64,000 bases of DNA from JAIPFM01 sp964494325 (GCA_964494325.1 CAZBTJ010000006.1:7288-71287); one strand, 5' to 3'. Shown: positions 43,101 to 51,221, numbered from the stretch's first letter. A program made the numbers and translations. The notes: generated from the sequence alone by a model not told the origin.

Positions 43101-43907
43101 TGTATATCGGAGTTGTGTGGCGTAATAGTCAACAACCATAGGTGCCATGACGCTCGTATAGGGCGTTTCGGCTGGCTCAAAAGTGTGGCCCTCTCTTACT
43201 GGCGTTACAATGCCTGTCCAGTTATGCGGCACCTCAGCAGTGTAGCGACCATTTGCCCCGGTTTTAGGATTACCAGGTAATCCCTTGAGCGTCACATTTG
43301 AAAGAGGGCTCCCCTCTGCCACTGCAGTCCCAGACACAAGGTATTTCTTGATATCATGCTTAAACAGTTTACCAGGCTGATTATACTTGACAGGATCAAA
43401 GTCAAGGGACGCTGGTGTAAAGGTATACCCTTCAAGTTCTGGGATAATTGAGCCATTAAAACCGTAATTTACGGTAACAGAAAACTTGCCATCTCTATCA
43501 GACACAACCATGCCCGGGAATCCCATGAGTACTACACCAGGTAGCCCCACTGAACCAGAAATTGCAAACGTCTTTTGTCTTGCCTGAAAGTCGATCGAAC
43601 TTTGGTCTTTTATTACAGAACCTAAAGGGAAACTTGTGGGGCTGAAATCATAGCCTTCAAACCTTGGAATAACTGTCCCCTTCCAATTGTAATCAACAAT
43701 GACGGAATAGTTTCCAGAGGCGTCTGAAACAATTGTTCCGGGAAGACCGCCGAGTGCCACATTGGCAACGCCAACTGAGCCCGAAATTGTAAATTGTTTC
43801 CTTCGAACCCTCGTAAGGGATTGAGCGTTTACATCTGCTGCAAGCAACAGTACACACCCAATAAAAATACCACTCGAAAGAATCGTATTGATATGTTTCC
43901 TGGCCAT
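40170..43907 (-). CDS. Secretin with eight N-terminal beta-sandwich repeats
   Basis: About 1245 residues with a signal peptide at about 5-28. Eight tandem units of about 70 residues span about 35-640. Most start (Y/F)xxSG and contain GxPGxxVSDxxGxYSVxVxYxWxGxxxPxxEGYxFxP; such units are common in planctomycete surface proteins. A Pro/Asn-rich linker and a short coiled segment follow (about 650-760). An STN/N0-like domain comes next (about 775-850, IQEAFQIITQEIGIPIIADAEVLL), then N-domain and secretin core (about 865-1155) with the signature VKDGGSAVIAGLNENRRQ...PGLSRIPLIGKLFDNTKK...DVAIFVTANIV. The ATG at 43907 is preferred over 43952 because of AAAGGGATG upstream. Repeats fused to an outer-membrane gate is unusual; they would face the periplasm before the gate, or act as a plug. 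Confidence 0.9.
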   Translation of the reverse strand: MARKHINTILSSGIFIGCVLLLAADVNAQSLTRVRRKQFTISGSVGVANVALGGLPGTIVSDASGNYSVIVDYNWKGTVIPRFEGYDFSPTSFPLGSVIKDQSSIDFQARQKTFAISGSVGLPGVVLMGFPGMVVSDRDGKFSVTVNYGFNGSIIPELEGYTFTPASLDFDPVKYNQPGKLFKHDIKKYLVSGTAVAEGSPLSNVTLKGLPGNPKTGANGRYTAEVPHNWTGIVTPVREGHTFEPAETPYTSVMAPMVVDYYATQLRYTVSGNVGAEHVPIRYPGGDTYSDAMGNYSFELNWGVQGDIVPKKDGYYFQPVEILLERVMANLVEKNFTPQEIFYTIGGTTGQPNVQLEGLVDLDGQIVVSNAQGSYQVKVRYGSSYSVIPRKEGFDFTPASKQYSTLTENKTGESYQAIPKTFEITGSIGLPGVVMKGPAGRYVTDLGGMYKVVVPYNWSGTITPELAGYQFDPPSNIYEKVKENYYSNTDYIASKIVYKVTGIVTSPNGPVQDAIIMFGALGGLRTATDAQGHYELGLEHGETGKLSVGKLGFICQNNTMDIAPMAYDREVNFLGKIQMLTISGMLQFDGEALSEVRMSANNGGGATITNSRGEYKVEVPYGWTGEIAMTKPSMEIDEVLPFVDPVTANIDMTKPRPRAPVANNVTPENNNSAIETPFSRDEGTKPAPRPIRDTRGTPSFLPSEGSFAALEDANDTMPTIGDFGPGMEEEAGYKYLVEQIKELKGQLNTANDVARRSESDPNMADKGPWVTGQNFQGEEIQEAFQIITQEIGIPIIADAEVLLQSFASFESGPLETILDIMLAGTNYTWTKTPNYYLVSTMSAGNAAFIPGTITQSYKMTYITAEAAVAMLSIAFKQYVRAEPKGHLVTITAAPSYVKRIISDLKSFDMTRPQVLLKSRVVVMEEGDLLNMGIEWSWPSATGGLFASHSRGEAINADYDSGGKGIWGVQLGYSLGNTFTNALTLGLNLLQENDKAQMIASPSAMAQDGHLSEMSVITEEYFMLTPQTQNAQIYSQSEMEMIESGVKLSITPYIGSEDDIMMDIAVELSDSNPSGRSSGLPVVTRRTSSGRVTVKDGGSAVIAGLNENRRQIKEKRTPGLSRIPLIGKLFDNTKKDVATRDVAIFVTANIVRPGSGNVRPPMAKPEPVVEAPKEPLMGGGMFNNTSTMNDLNAMSNNPVNRPLDNSMNASQPPRYQNKTNQNLPGTFDSFQAELRRTIAESRNAYN

Positions 43908-44059
43908 AAAATTACATCCCTTTCTGTCGTCGGTGTTAGGCATGTCCAACACCTAGAGTATCTTACCTTGTATCGGCAAAGTACATTCGCACATTAACAA
44001 AATAAGGTAACCGACGCATAACCCTCATTACCTGACCAACCTCCACTGTCCGCCATTAG

Positions 44060-45733
44060 CTAACCACTACCACCGACCTCAAAGACTACTTTTTTGCCAT
44101 CTCTTTCAATCACGTCATATCTACTGCTAGTTATAATACGTGCATCTTGCCCACGTCCGTAATCCAATCTTGTCTCAACCACGTATCTGCCAACCGGTAT
44201 ATCACCAAAATCCATGTCAGCAGAAAAGGTTCTTGTTTCAAATGGCATCAAAATTGAATCAGTATCATCATTTTCCAGTTTTATGTTGGCATATTGAATA
44301 GCCTGATTAAGCCCATCACCTTCACTTCTAATAGTAGCCCTGCAAACAGGTGTTACATGAATCGTGCCAAAGTTGACATAGGTACCAAGCAACTTGAACT
44401 TGGAGTTACCCAGATCCCGAATATCACACTCCCGCTCTTGAACGGAAGGAATGGGATCAGCGCCTTTGATTGTGACATTAACCAATGAAGATGTCACACC
44501 TGCGCTGGTTCGGTCACGATAAAAACCATAAAATTTGAGAGATGCATAATAATTACTCAGGTCTATATTCAAAACCGGAAGATCCTGTTCTTTGGGCATT
44601 CGCACCGAAACTGACACATTTCTTTGCCCCCCAGCACGAATAGGTATCTCATCTGGACGAATCGTAATCCAGTTGGCACAGGAAAGATCTTCACCACGTA
44701 GCGTAGATACTTTCTGCAAAAAACCATCAGGCACCACGGGCACGGCTTTTATAACAATATCTTCATCTGAAAAGTTACTGATAACAATTCGCTGATTATC
44801 AACTCTCCCGGGTGCCATTTCAAACTCAACATTGGTTGGATTCACACGCATACTTGCATCTAAATGTGCTTCACCAGCCAACCCAGGGTTTTCAAACTCA
44901 ATTGTCTTGTTTAAGCCCTTCACTCGTCGACCATCCACGTTCAATGTAGCCGCGACTTTATAGGTTCCAGAAGGCAGACTGTTTTTCAGATCCATGAATA
45001 GGTCAAACTCTCCTCCAGGAATGATCTTTCTTGCAGGAAACTGCAAGTCCCGCTTTATCACTCGGCTTCTTCCTTTTGGAGTCAGGTGATAAACAGAGGC
45101 TCTGGGCATAATCAAGCTGTATGTACTGCCACTGTTTTTTATCTTCAGCCCAACACCCGTGGTGGCTCCGAGCTCTTCACTTTGCTCAACATACAGAATA
45201 TCAGCATCTTCCAGGGCCACGCGTGACCTAAGCGAAGGACCCTCAATTGTTACACAAATTGGAACCACAAATTCATATTTAATCAACACGCCAGCAAGGC
45301 CTGGCCGCGGAGCCAAAGCAACCTTCAAACCAGCACAATAAAACCCCCTGACACCACGAGGAATTTTTATAGCCATTTTCTCTGTCGAGCTTCCATAATT
45401 TGATACTTCCACATCAATTCGACCAATAGAAATCCAGTCCTTGCAGGATGCATGATAGCTCAAAGCACTCTTTTCTTTCTGCTCAGGAACCATATCTGAA
45501 TCCAAGACAGCCCAATCACCTTTCCTGTCCTGAAACAGGTCAACAATTTCAAGGGTGACGTACTGAGACTCGTCTTTTCGTCTATTCTCAAGTTTAAAAC
45601 CCTTTCGGATAAGTGATCCGGGGCGTCCTTTGGCATTGATCACCATGGGCTGTACGACAAACTGAGCATGAGCCTCAAAAGAAAATGCCATTAGAATGAC
45701 AAGCCCAACTGTAATTCGTCCAATAACGGACAT
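44060..45733 (-). CDS. Secreted multi-domain beta-sandwich protein, chaperone-like
   Basis: About 557 residues with signal peptide MSVIGRITVGLVILMAFSFEAHA; the ATG at 45733 begins it, although the frame opens at 45835. The rest is almost entirely beta-strand, in four or five Ig-like segments. The first (FVVQPMVINAKGRPGSLIRKGFKLENR...YVTLEIVDLFQDRKGDWAVLD...WISI) resembles fimbrial-chaperone or DUF916-type N-domains, and the pattern 'VNPTNVEFEMAPGRVDNQRIVISN...CANWITIRPDEIPIRAGGQRNVSVSVRMP' is a second copy of that type. No enzyme motif seen. It precedes the repeat-secretin by about 150 bases on the same strand, so an export partner or surface component role is inferred. Confidence 0.7.
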   Translation of the reverse strand: MSVIGRITVGLVILMAFSFEAHAQFVVQPMVINAKGRPGSLIRKGFKLENRRKDESQYVTLEIVDLFQDRKGDWAVLDSDMVPEQKEKSALSYHASCKDWISIGRIDVEVSNYGSSTEKMAIKIPRGVRGFYCAGLKVALAPRPGLAGVLIKYEFVVPICVTIEGPSLRSRVALEDADILYVEQSEELGATTGVGLKIKNSGSTYSLIMPRASVYHLTPKGRSRVIKRDLQFPARKIIPGGEFDLFMDLKNSLPSGTYKVAATLNVDGRRVKGLNKTIEFENPGLAGEAHLDASMRVNPTNVEFEMAPGRVDNQRIVISNFSDEDIVIKAVPVVPDGFLQKVSTLRGEDLSCANWITIRPDEIPIRAGGQRNVSVSVRMPKEQDLPVLNIDLSNYYASLKFYGFYRDRTSAGVTSSLVNVTIKGADPIPSVQERECDIRDLGNSKFKLLGTYVNFGTIHVTPVCRATIRSEGDGLNQAIQYANIKLENDDTDSILMPFETRTFSADMDFGDIPVGRYVVETRLDYGRGQDARIITSSRYDVIERDGKKVVFEVGGSG

Positions 45734-46163
45734 GATTCTCTGATCAACCAGTAGATTAGAGGACTTTTGACGTTCGCATACCCTAGTATTTTTTATCAGC
45801 ATCCCTTGACCTCGATGAATATAATTGCGTCTCATAAGTCTAACAGCTCAATCCTAAAGGCTTATTTTTAAATAACTTAAAACCTTTTGTCAGCATTTCG
45901 GAGTTTCGTCTATTCACTTCAGATTTCTTACCTAAAGTATCTACTCCCTATTCGGCAGATCAACCAAATCACTTGGCCTAAAAACCTGCCACAAAATGCC
46001 CTGCTGCTACGACTCCCCCATGCAACCACCTTAAAACCACCCCATGAAAACACTGCAAATCCCATTACACTCACAGTGTCCCCATTATACCCTACCCGAC
46101 CACTCAGTGTCAACTTCTTTTTTGCACTTCTCCCACTTTAACTCTTGTAGGCGAGGAAAAGTC

Positions 46164-46201
46164 AAAAAAATTAGGAGGAATGACCCAAAAGCCATTCCTC
46201 C
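46164..46201 (-). terminator. Terminator of the small secreted protein gene
   Basis: Stem GGAGGAATG/CATTCCTCC (46174-46182, 46193-46201). On the minus strand it is followed by TAATTTTTTT. It lies 62 bases past the stop of the 163-residue protein, so that gene is a separate transcript from the beta-sandwich/secretin genes. The rest of 45734-46262 shows nothing else. Confidence 0.85.
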
Positions 46202-46262
46202 CAACTACTATCTTTCACAAGCACACAAAATCGCGTGCTTCATCACGTGAGCTCACTCAAAC

Positions 46263-46754
46263 TTAGATCAAGCTTGTAGGAAGCACCATGATAGTTACAG
46301 TAGCAACCTTGACATTATCAGCTTGAGTCAGCTTGTCAATCTTAACTTTTGTACCTGCAACACAAACAGTCACAGTTGTTTGACCAATGGCGATATCCTT
46401 TGTATCAGCGCCATCAATTGTGGCAGACCATTTACCGCCAGCAGCTGAAGCTGCCTCAGCAGTTGCCTTGAGAGTAGCCAAGAAGTTCGACTTTACAACA
46501 ATAGCATCACTGCAACCTGAGTAGCTGTAGAACGGATCGCCAAGAAGTGAATCTTGTTGAACTTCAATATCGCCTTTACAGTCGATATTGATCCAGTAAC
46601 CAACATCCATCACGACATCCATCGTACAAATGTCATTCCAACTGTAAGTTGTGACGACTGTCTTATCCCAGCCGTGAAACTTGAATGTATCAGCTGCGAA
46701 TGCAGGCATAGCAATTGCCAGTATGGCAACACAAATTAGACTCTTCTTCAACAT
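46263..46754 (-). CDS. Small secreted beta-rich Cys protein
   Basis: A 163-residue protein with signal peptide MLKKSLICVAILAIAMPAFA. The mature part of about 143 residues is strand-rich and has four cysteines (in DICTM, IDCKG, SGCSD, TVCVAG) that could form two disulphides. Low charge and high Thr/Val/Ala content resemble fimbrial or matrix subunits, but no family was recognised. AAAGGAAA lies before the ATG and a strong terminator follows, implying a discrete, possibly abundant transcript. Located upstream of the beta-sandwich protein and repeat-secretin, it is a candidate exported subunit of that cluster; this is inference. Confidence 0.7.
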   Translation of the reverse strand: MLKKSLICVAILAIAMPAFAADTFKFHGWDKTVVTTYSWNDICTMDVVMDVGYWINIDCKGDIEVQQDSLLGDPFYSYSGCSDAIVVKSNFLATLKATAEAASAAGGKWSATIDGADTKDIAIGQTTVTVCVAGTKVKIDKLTQADNVKVATVTIMVLPTSLI

Positions 46755-47690
46755 CTTCTTTTCCTTTCATAACCAAGGTTTCCAAAAAAAACTTTATTAT
46801 CATTATTTTCGGAAAAACATTAAACCTTACGATCAGACATTACCTCAATCTGAACCGCACAACAGTACAGGCTACCCATTTATCAACTCAAGAACCACCT
46901 GCCAAAATAACTTGAGCTGAGGCCAAAAAAAACGACTTCAATCACCTAAACCAACGAAGCCGGATTAACAAACCTGCCATATACAAAGAGGCCATCCTCA
47001 TAAAAACAGGCCCAGCAAACCAATGTTTTACCATTAGCCAGCCTTCTCAGCACCACACCTCCTTTCTCCTCTTTCCCTTAAAAAGAGGAAAAATATCTTC
47101 AGAGTAGCAACCTTCACGTAAGTCCTGGGCAATCATATATTTAGTTACAAGCACTTTCAAATAAAACTTAACTCAAAAAATGCAATACCAAAGAACAACA
47201 AACCCGGAAATGGAAACAACTTGATGAAACTTTGAGGAAAGAAAACTAGTCCTGCAGGACTAACCTCTTTTCACCAAGCCTCCACGCCGGCAAAACACAC
47301 ACCTCCGAAAGACATCCAAGCGACAATTCAGGGCCCAAAGAAACTTACTATCTCAAACACCCTAATTAACTTAAACGCTCTAGTCTTCCATCTCTGCTCA
47401 ATATACCACGTCTCGCCCTATCGAGTCAATTCATTTTTACGCCTTTTTTCTATTTTAAGTTGCCCTACAGCGAATTGTTTTGTACTTACGCGAGACAATT
47501 CGCGACAAACAAAACGCCGCCCTCCCCACATGTTTGACAAATCCACCAGCAACTCCGATAACAATTTGCCTTACAATACAATCCAGACGATTTACATTTT
47601 CTTGAATGCCTAGGCAAAAGGTACACGGCTGAGCAGAGAAATTCAGAAACCAAGCAGCCACCATACCTACCCCGTAATGTCTCAGCGCAT
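46755..47690. other. Long noncoding stretch, promoter region of the small secreted protein
   Basis: About 930 AT-rich bases without a supported gene. A 16-base perfect palindrome TAGTCCTGCAGGACTA lies near 47250 and a purine/pyrimidine-rich patch (CTCCTTTCTCCTCTTTCCC) near 47060. The minus-strand open frame at 47455-47664 has no ribosome site or recognisable product. A long 5' leader or a small RNA cannot be excluded. Confidence 0.4.
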
Positions 47691-47713
47691 AAAAAAAGCC
47701 GCTAGAAAGCGAC
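47691..47713 (-). terminator. Terminator after tRNA-Asn
   Basis: On the minus strand, GTCGCT TTCT AGCGGC (6-bp stem with one G-U) is followed by seven T residues (47691-47697). It lies 14 bases past the tRNA 3' end. Confidence 0.75.
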
Positions 47714-47726
47714 TTATAAAGGAAAA

Positions 47727-47799
47727 CTCCTCGAGTAGGACTCGAACCTACAACCTAGCGGTTAACAGCCGCTCGCTCTACCAATTGAGCTATCGAGGA
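47727..47799 (-). tRNA. tRNA-Asn (anticodon GTT)
   Basis: A full cloverleaf of 73 nt on the minus strand. Acceptor stem TCCTCGA/TCGAGGA, D arm GCTC..GAGC with AATTGGTA loop, anticodon stem AGCGG/CCGCT with loop CTGTTAA, TPsiC arm GTAGG TTCGAGT CCTAC, discriminator G. Anticodon GTT at 47766-47764. CCA is not encoded. Confidence 0.97.
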
Positions 47800-48008
47800 A
47801 TTCCGTATCATAAAAACCCAAGTCCTGCATGATGAATGAGATGGGTATTAAATCAAAGATTTGTTTCAAATTCAACAACTTTCATTAAAATTCATAGCTT
47901 TTTGCCGATATGAAAATAGAAGTAGGCCTAGACATTGCCTGCGAGAAACAGTATTTTGTGTAACTTCTCCATGTTTAACATGAGTAATTTTTAGAAAACA
48001 ACGATCAC

Positions 48009-48878
48009 ATGGGCAAAGACTTACTAAATATCGGTGGCTTTACTATCATCAACCGACTGGGAAAGGGTGCAAGAAGCACAATCTACTCAGCCACAGATGA
48101 CCAAGACGACACTTTAGTGGCACTGAAACGTGTTATTCTGGAAAAACCGGAAGACGCACGCTTTCTAGAACAAACTGAAATGGAATACAAAGTCGCCTCG
48201 AAAATCGACCACCCCTATGTGCGAAAATGCTATAAAATAAGGAAAATTAGGCATTTGTTCAAAACCAAAGAACTCCTAATGTCTATGGAACTCTTCGAGG
48301 GAAAGACTCTGGAAGAATGCCCAACCTTAAGCCTGGGTGATGTACTTCTGATCTTTCGTATGGTGGCTTCAGGTCTGAATGCTATGCACCAACACGGATA
48401 TGTACACTGCGACATGAAACCCAATAATATTCTTATTAATAAAGCAGGATCTATCAAGATCATTGATTTGGGGCAGAGCTGCAAAATAGGCACGACAAAA
48501 CAACGCATCCAGGGCACGCCAGACTACATCGCACCCGAGCAGGTTAAGCGAAAACCTCTTGGACCCAAGACAGATATCTTCAACCTGGGTGCCACAATGT
48601 ACTGGGCTTTAACGGGAAAAAACGTCCCCACGCTCATTCCGGCAAAAACGACCGGCGTTGGCATGGTAGAGAAAAAACCCAAACCGTGCCCTTCCCCACA
48701 TACCCTAAAACGACAAATACCCATCATGATTTCAAATATTGTCATGAAATGCGTCAAAGAGGACGCCGCCGAACGTCCTTCAACGATGATGGAAGTGATT
48801 TCCTGCCTTGATTCTACAATCCACGAAATCTTTGGGGATAGGATCAAGGCCCAGAAAAACGACTCGTCCAATGCTTGA
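48009..48878 (+). CDS. Serine/threonine protein kinase
   Basis: A 289-residue soluble kinase made of little more than the Hanks-type domain. Gly-rich loop RLGKGARSTIYSA (16-28), catalytic Lys40 in VALKRV, catalytic loop YVHCDMKPNN (131-140, Asp135), DLG153-155 in place of DFG, and activation segment GTPDYIAPEQ. No TM or sensor domain, unlike PknB-type receptors. It overlaps the start of a metallophosphoesterase gene by 8 bases (ATGCTTGA), so the two are translationally coupled and may form an opposing kinase/phosphatase pair. Confidence 0.92.
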   Translation: MGKDLLNIGGFTIINRLGKGARSTIYSATDDQDDTLVALKRVILEKPEDARFLEQTEMEYKVASKIDHPYVRKCYKIRKIRHLFKTKELLMSMELFEGKTLEECPTLSLGDVLLIFRMVASGLNAMHQHGYVHCDMKPNNILINKAGSIKIIDLGQSCKIGTTKQRIQGTPDYIAPEQVKRKPLGPKTDIFNLGATMYWALTGKNVPTLIPAKTTGVGMVEKKPKPCPSPHTLKRQIPIMISNIVMKCVKEDAAERPSTMMEVISCLDSTIHEIFGDRIKAQKNDSSNA

Positions 48879-49707
48879 ACTACTAAATAATGGTCTTAAG
48901 GCTAATCAAGAAGACAAGTTCCGAAAGAAAAACCTCATCTTGCTGCCTTCATCCGGAGAACTCGTTATCACCGGCGACCTGCACGGCCATCAACGAAACC
49001 TCGACAGAATCGTCACCTATTGCGACCTCGAACACCATCCAAACCGCCATGTAGTTTTCCAGGAAATCATTCACGGGGGGCCAAAAACAAATGACGGCGG
49101 ATGCCTTTCGTACCGAGTTCTGATCAACGCAATTCAATTCAAAACCCAGTTTCCTGACCAGATCCACATGATCATAGGCAACCATGACACAGCATTTATT
49201 ACCGATACAGAGGTCATGAAAGACGGTCGAGAAATGAATAGAGCCATGAATTTGGCCCTGACCCAGGAGTTCCCAGACACTCATGGCGAGATCTCGCAGG
49301 CACTGCAAAGTTTTCTGTTTTCCCAGCCATTAGCCATAAAAACGTCCAATGGCCTCTGGATGTCGCATTCTTTGCCGGCTGATCGGTGGACTGAAGAGTT
49401 TAATCCTCACATTTTTGCAAGACCTATTACTGTAAGCGATTGTAAAAAACCTGGAAGCGTCTACCTCTTAACCTGGGGCCGAAACATGAGCCAGGCGTGG
49501 TTGAACAGACTGGCCACGACACTGAGAACTCGATTGTTTATACTTGGGCATCAACCTCAGCCTCAGGGCTGGAACCAAGCCGGAGACAATTTGATACTTA
49601 TCGCCTCAGACCATAACCATGGGTGCCTGGTCCACACTAATCTGCAAGATCAAGTCTCCATGAAAGACTTAATCAATTCTATCGTACCTCTTAGTTCCAT
49701 TGCATAG
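48871..49707 (+). CDS. Calcineurin-like metallophosphoesterase
   Basis: A 278-residue protein starting at the ATG within the kinase stop region. PPP-type motifs: GDLHGH (35-40), GNHD (103-106) and GHQPQ (about 234). The usual GDxxDRG block is not intact; the corresponding stretch reads FQEIIHGGPKTNDGG. That makes the substrate uncertain: protein phosphatase, nucleotide hydrolase and others are all possible. Gene coupling to the Ser/Thr kinase favours a phosphoprotein role; inferred only. Confidence 0.82.
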   Translation: MLELLNNGLKANQEDKFRKKNLILLPSSGELVITGDLHGHQRNLDRIVTYCDLEHHPNRHVVFQEIIHGGPKTNDGGCLSYRVLINAIQFKTQFPDQIHMIIGNHDTAFITDTEVMKDGREMNRAMNLALTQEFPDTHGEISQALQSFLFSQPLAIKTSNGLWMSHSLPADRWTEEFNPHIFARPITVSDCKKPGSVYLLTWGRNMSQAWLNRLATTLRTRLFILGHQPQPQGWNQAGDNLILIASDHNHGCLVHTNLQDQVSMKDLINSIVPLSSIA

Positions 49708-49766
49708 AGATATGCAGTAATATGTGGTGTTCTAAATTATTACGCAAGTATGGATTCTCTTAGACT

Positions 49767-51026
49767 ATGCTCGGATGCTTACTCATCGTATTTGGAATTC
49801 TCTTGGCTCAATGGTTGAGTCTATTTAATACATGTCGTAATTATGTGTATACCCTAAAAAAGCTCAAACTTGCCGAGTCCAACCGAAAAAACATGTCGTA
49901 TCTGCCTTATGTCGCCTTAATTGTGCCTTGCAAAGGCTTGGATAGCGATTTCACCCAGAACATCCTATCTCTGTACAATCTGGAATACAAAAACTACGAA
50001 CTCTTCTTCATTACTGAAAATGCTGAGGATCCCGCCTACGAAAAACTTCAAATCCTCAAAAAAGATCACAAAAGTACCTCTTTGGCCCACAAAGTTCACA
50101 TTCTCACGGCGGGTCAATCAACGACATCTTCTCAAAAAATCCATAATCTGCTTTATGGCTACTCACGCATCCCAGACACGGTAGAGGTACTGGCTTTTGC
50201 AGACTCTGACATTTGTGTCAGAAAAAACTGGCTGAATCAATTGGTTTGGCCTCTTAGAAAAGAACGTATAGGCGCAACCAGCGGCTACAGATGGTTTGTT
50301 CCCATTGACAAACGCTGGGCCTCGCTTGCCCTTTCATCTATTAATGCCAAAGTCGCTCAGATGCTGGGCAACACCCGCTTTATACAGGCCTGGGGCGGAT
50401 CCATGGCCATTCGCCGAAACGTATTTGAAAAAATTGGCCTCAAACAGATCTGGGCCAAGGCCTTGAGTGACGACTACACCTTAACCTTTATGGTCAAAAA
50501 AAACCGATATAAATTGCTCTTTGTACCCTCTTGCCTGGTTGCCTCACACCTAAACACTACCTGGAAAGAGGTCTTCGAATTCTGCAAGCGTCAACTGATC
50601 ATCACTCGAATCAGTGCCTCCGGCACATGGTGGTTTGGATTTGCCAGTGTGATCATGTCTGTCTTGGGACCCTGGGGGTCTTTGAGCTTGGCTATCGTAT
50701 CATTCATTAAACAGTCTTATTTTGATCAGTGGGGCTTGACCTTTCCTTGGTGGCCAGTCTGGACATTTTTCACATTGGCCTTTTTTACCTCTCAGGCAGC
50801 TCAGGCCGTGGTGCGTCAAGCCATGATCAACAAGATTTTGCCGGAAGAAACGGACGCTCTAAGAAATGCCAGACTCGCTGATATTCTATTCTTCTGGATC
50901 TGGTCCTTCATTCTGACAAGTTCGATGCTGGCCTCTGCCTTCGGACGCACCATCCGCTGGCGTGGTATACGCTACCGCTTATTGGGCCCCACAGAAGTCG
51001 CTATTCTCACAGAAAGACCAAAATAA
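49767..51026 (+). CDS. GT2/GT21-like membrane glycosyltransferase
   Basis: A 419-residue protein with an N-terminal TM helix (2-22), a GT-A domain and C-terminal TM helices (about 290-315, 328-350, 372-395). Motifs: VPCKGLDSDF (53-62), LAFADSDICVRKNWL (DxD), WGGSMAIRR and LSDDYTLTF, with FCKRQL at the QxxRW position. The layout is that of ceramide glucosyltransferase (GT21) and bacterial HpnI-type enzymes, which glycosylate lipid acceptors on the cytoplasmic face. It is 60 bases downstream of the phosphoesterase, with no good ribosome site. The acceptor is unknown. Confidence 0.88.
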   Translation: MLGCLLIVFGILLAQWLSLFNTCRNYVYTLKKLKLAESNRKNMSYLPYVALIVPCKGLDSDFTQNILSLYNLEYKNYELFFITENAEDPAYEKLQILKKDHKSTSLAHKVHILTAGQSTTSSQKIHNLLYGYSRIPDTVEVLAFADSDICVRKNWLNQLVWPLRKERIGATSGYRWFVPIDKRWASLALSSINAKVAQMLGNTRFIQAWGGSMAIRRNVFEKIGLKQIWAKALSDDYTLTFMVKKNRYKLLFVPSCLVASHLNTTWKEVFEFCKRQLIITRISASGTWWFGFASVIMSVLGPWGSLSLAIVSFIKQSYFDQWGLTFPWWPVWTFFTLAFFTSQAAQAVVRQAMINKILPEETDALRNARLADILFFWIWSFILTSSMLASAFGRTIRWRGIRYRLLGPTEVAILTERPK

Positions 51027-51039
51027 TGAAGAACTCACC

Positions 51040-51068
51040 TTGACAAAATCAACATCCATTGGTTTAAT
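51040..51068 (+). promoter_or_regulatory. trp operon promoter with overlapping inverted repeat
   Basis: TTGACA (51040-51045), a 17-base spacer and TTTAAT (51063-51068). CCATT-ggttt-AATGG (51056-51070) is an inverted repeat covering the -10 box, a possible operator. The expected transcript start (about 51074-51076) is only a few bases before the leader-peptide ATG at 51078. Confidence 0.7.
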
Positions 51069-51077
51069 GGTGTACAT

Positions 51078-51131
51078 ATGCAGAATAGAACTGACTACAA
51101 TACAGGTAATTGGTGGTGGCCCCTCGGATAA
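51078..51131 (+). CDS. trpL: trp leader peptide with three tandem Trp codons
   Basis: A 17-codon open frame, MQNRTDYNTGNWWWPLG then TAA. The three consecutive TGG codons (51111-51119) precede a stop at 51129-51131. It lies 141 bases upstream of trpE and just ahead of an attenuator-type terminator. Trp is a rare residue, so three in a row in a short frame at this location is a very strong signature of ribosome-mediated attenuation. Almost no 5' leader is predicted from the promoter, so translation may begin leaderlessly. Confidence 0.9.
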   Translation: MQNRTDYNTGNWWWPLG

Positions 51132-51221
51132 ATCCAGCGGGCAAGCGATTTTTTTCTACAAAGACATATTAAGCTGAACATACAACGCGGCCTTCTGGAA
51201 ACCAGAAGGCCGCGTTTTTTT
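51111..51221 (+). promoter_or_regulatory. trp attenuator with 1:2, 2:3 and 3:4 pairings
   Basis: Segment 1 (51119-51128) pairs with segment 2 (51133-51142): GCCC/GGGC plus GGA/TCC. Segment 2 can instead pair with segment 3: CCAGCGGGC (51134-51142) with GCCTTCTGG (51190-51198), eight of nine positions with one G-U, forming the antiterminator. Segments 3 and 4 (51184-51198/51202-51216) form the terminator. A ribosome stalled at the Trp codons would hide segment 1 and favour 2:3; one that reaches the stop would hide segment 2 and allow 3:4. All pairings are read from the sequence; energies were not calculated. Confidence 0.85.
51184..51221 (+). terminator. trp attenuator terminator hairpin
   Basis: A perfect 15-bp stem AACGCGGCCTTCTGG/CCAGAAGGCCGCGTT with an AAA loop, followed by seven T residues (51215-51221). 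It is 50 bases before the trpE ATG. Confidence 0.93.

Noticed and set aside
47455..47664. 69-residue minus-strand frame before tRNA-Asn
   Set aside because: No ribosome site, no recognisable product, and composition like the surrounding noncoding DNA.
50962..51177. 71-residue plus-strand frame spanning the trp leader region
   Set aside because: It is in a different frame from the leader peptide, begins inside the glycosyltransferase gene and has no ribosome site. The 17-codon frame with three Trp codons and the attenuator explain this region better.
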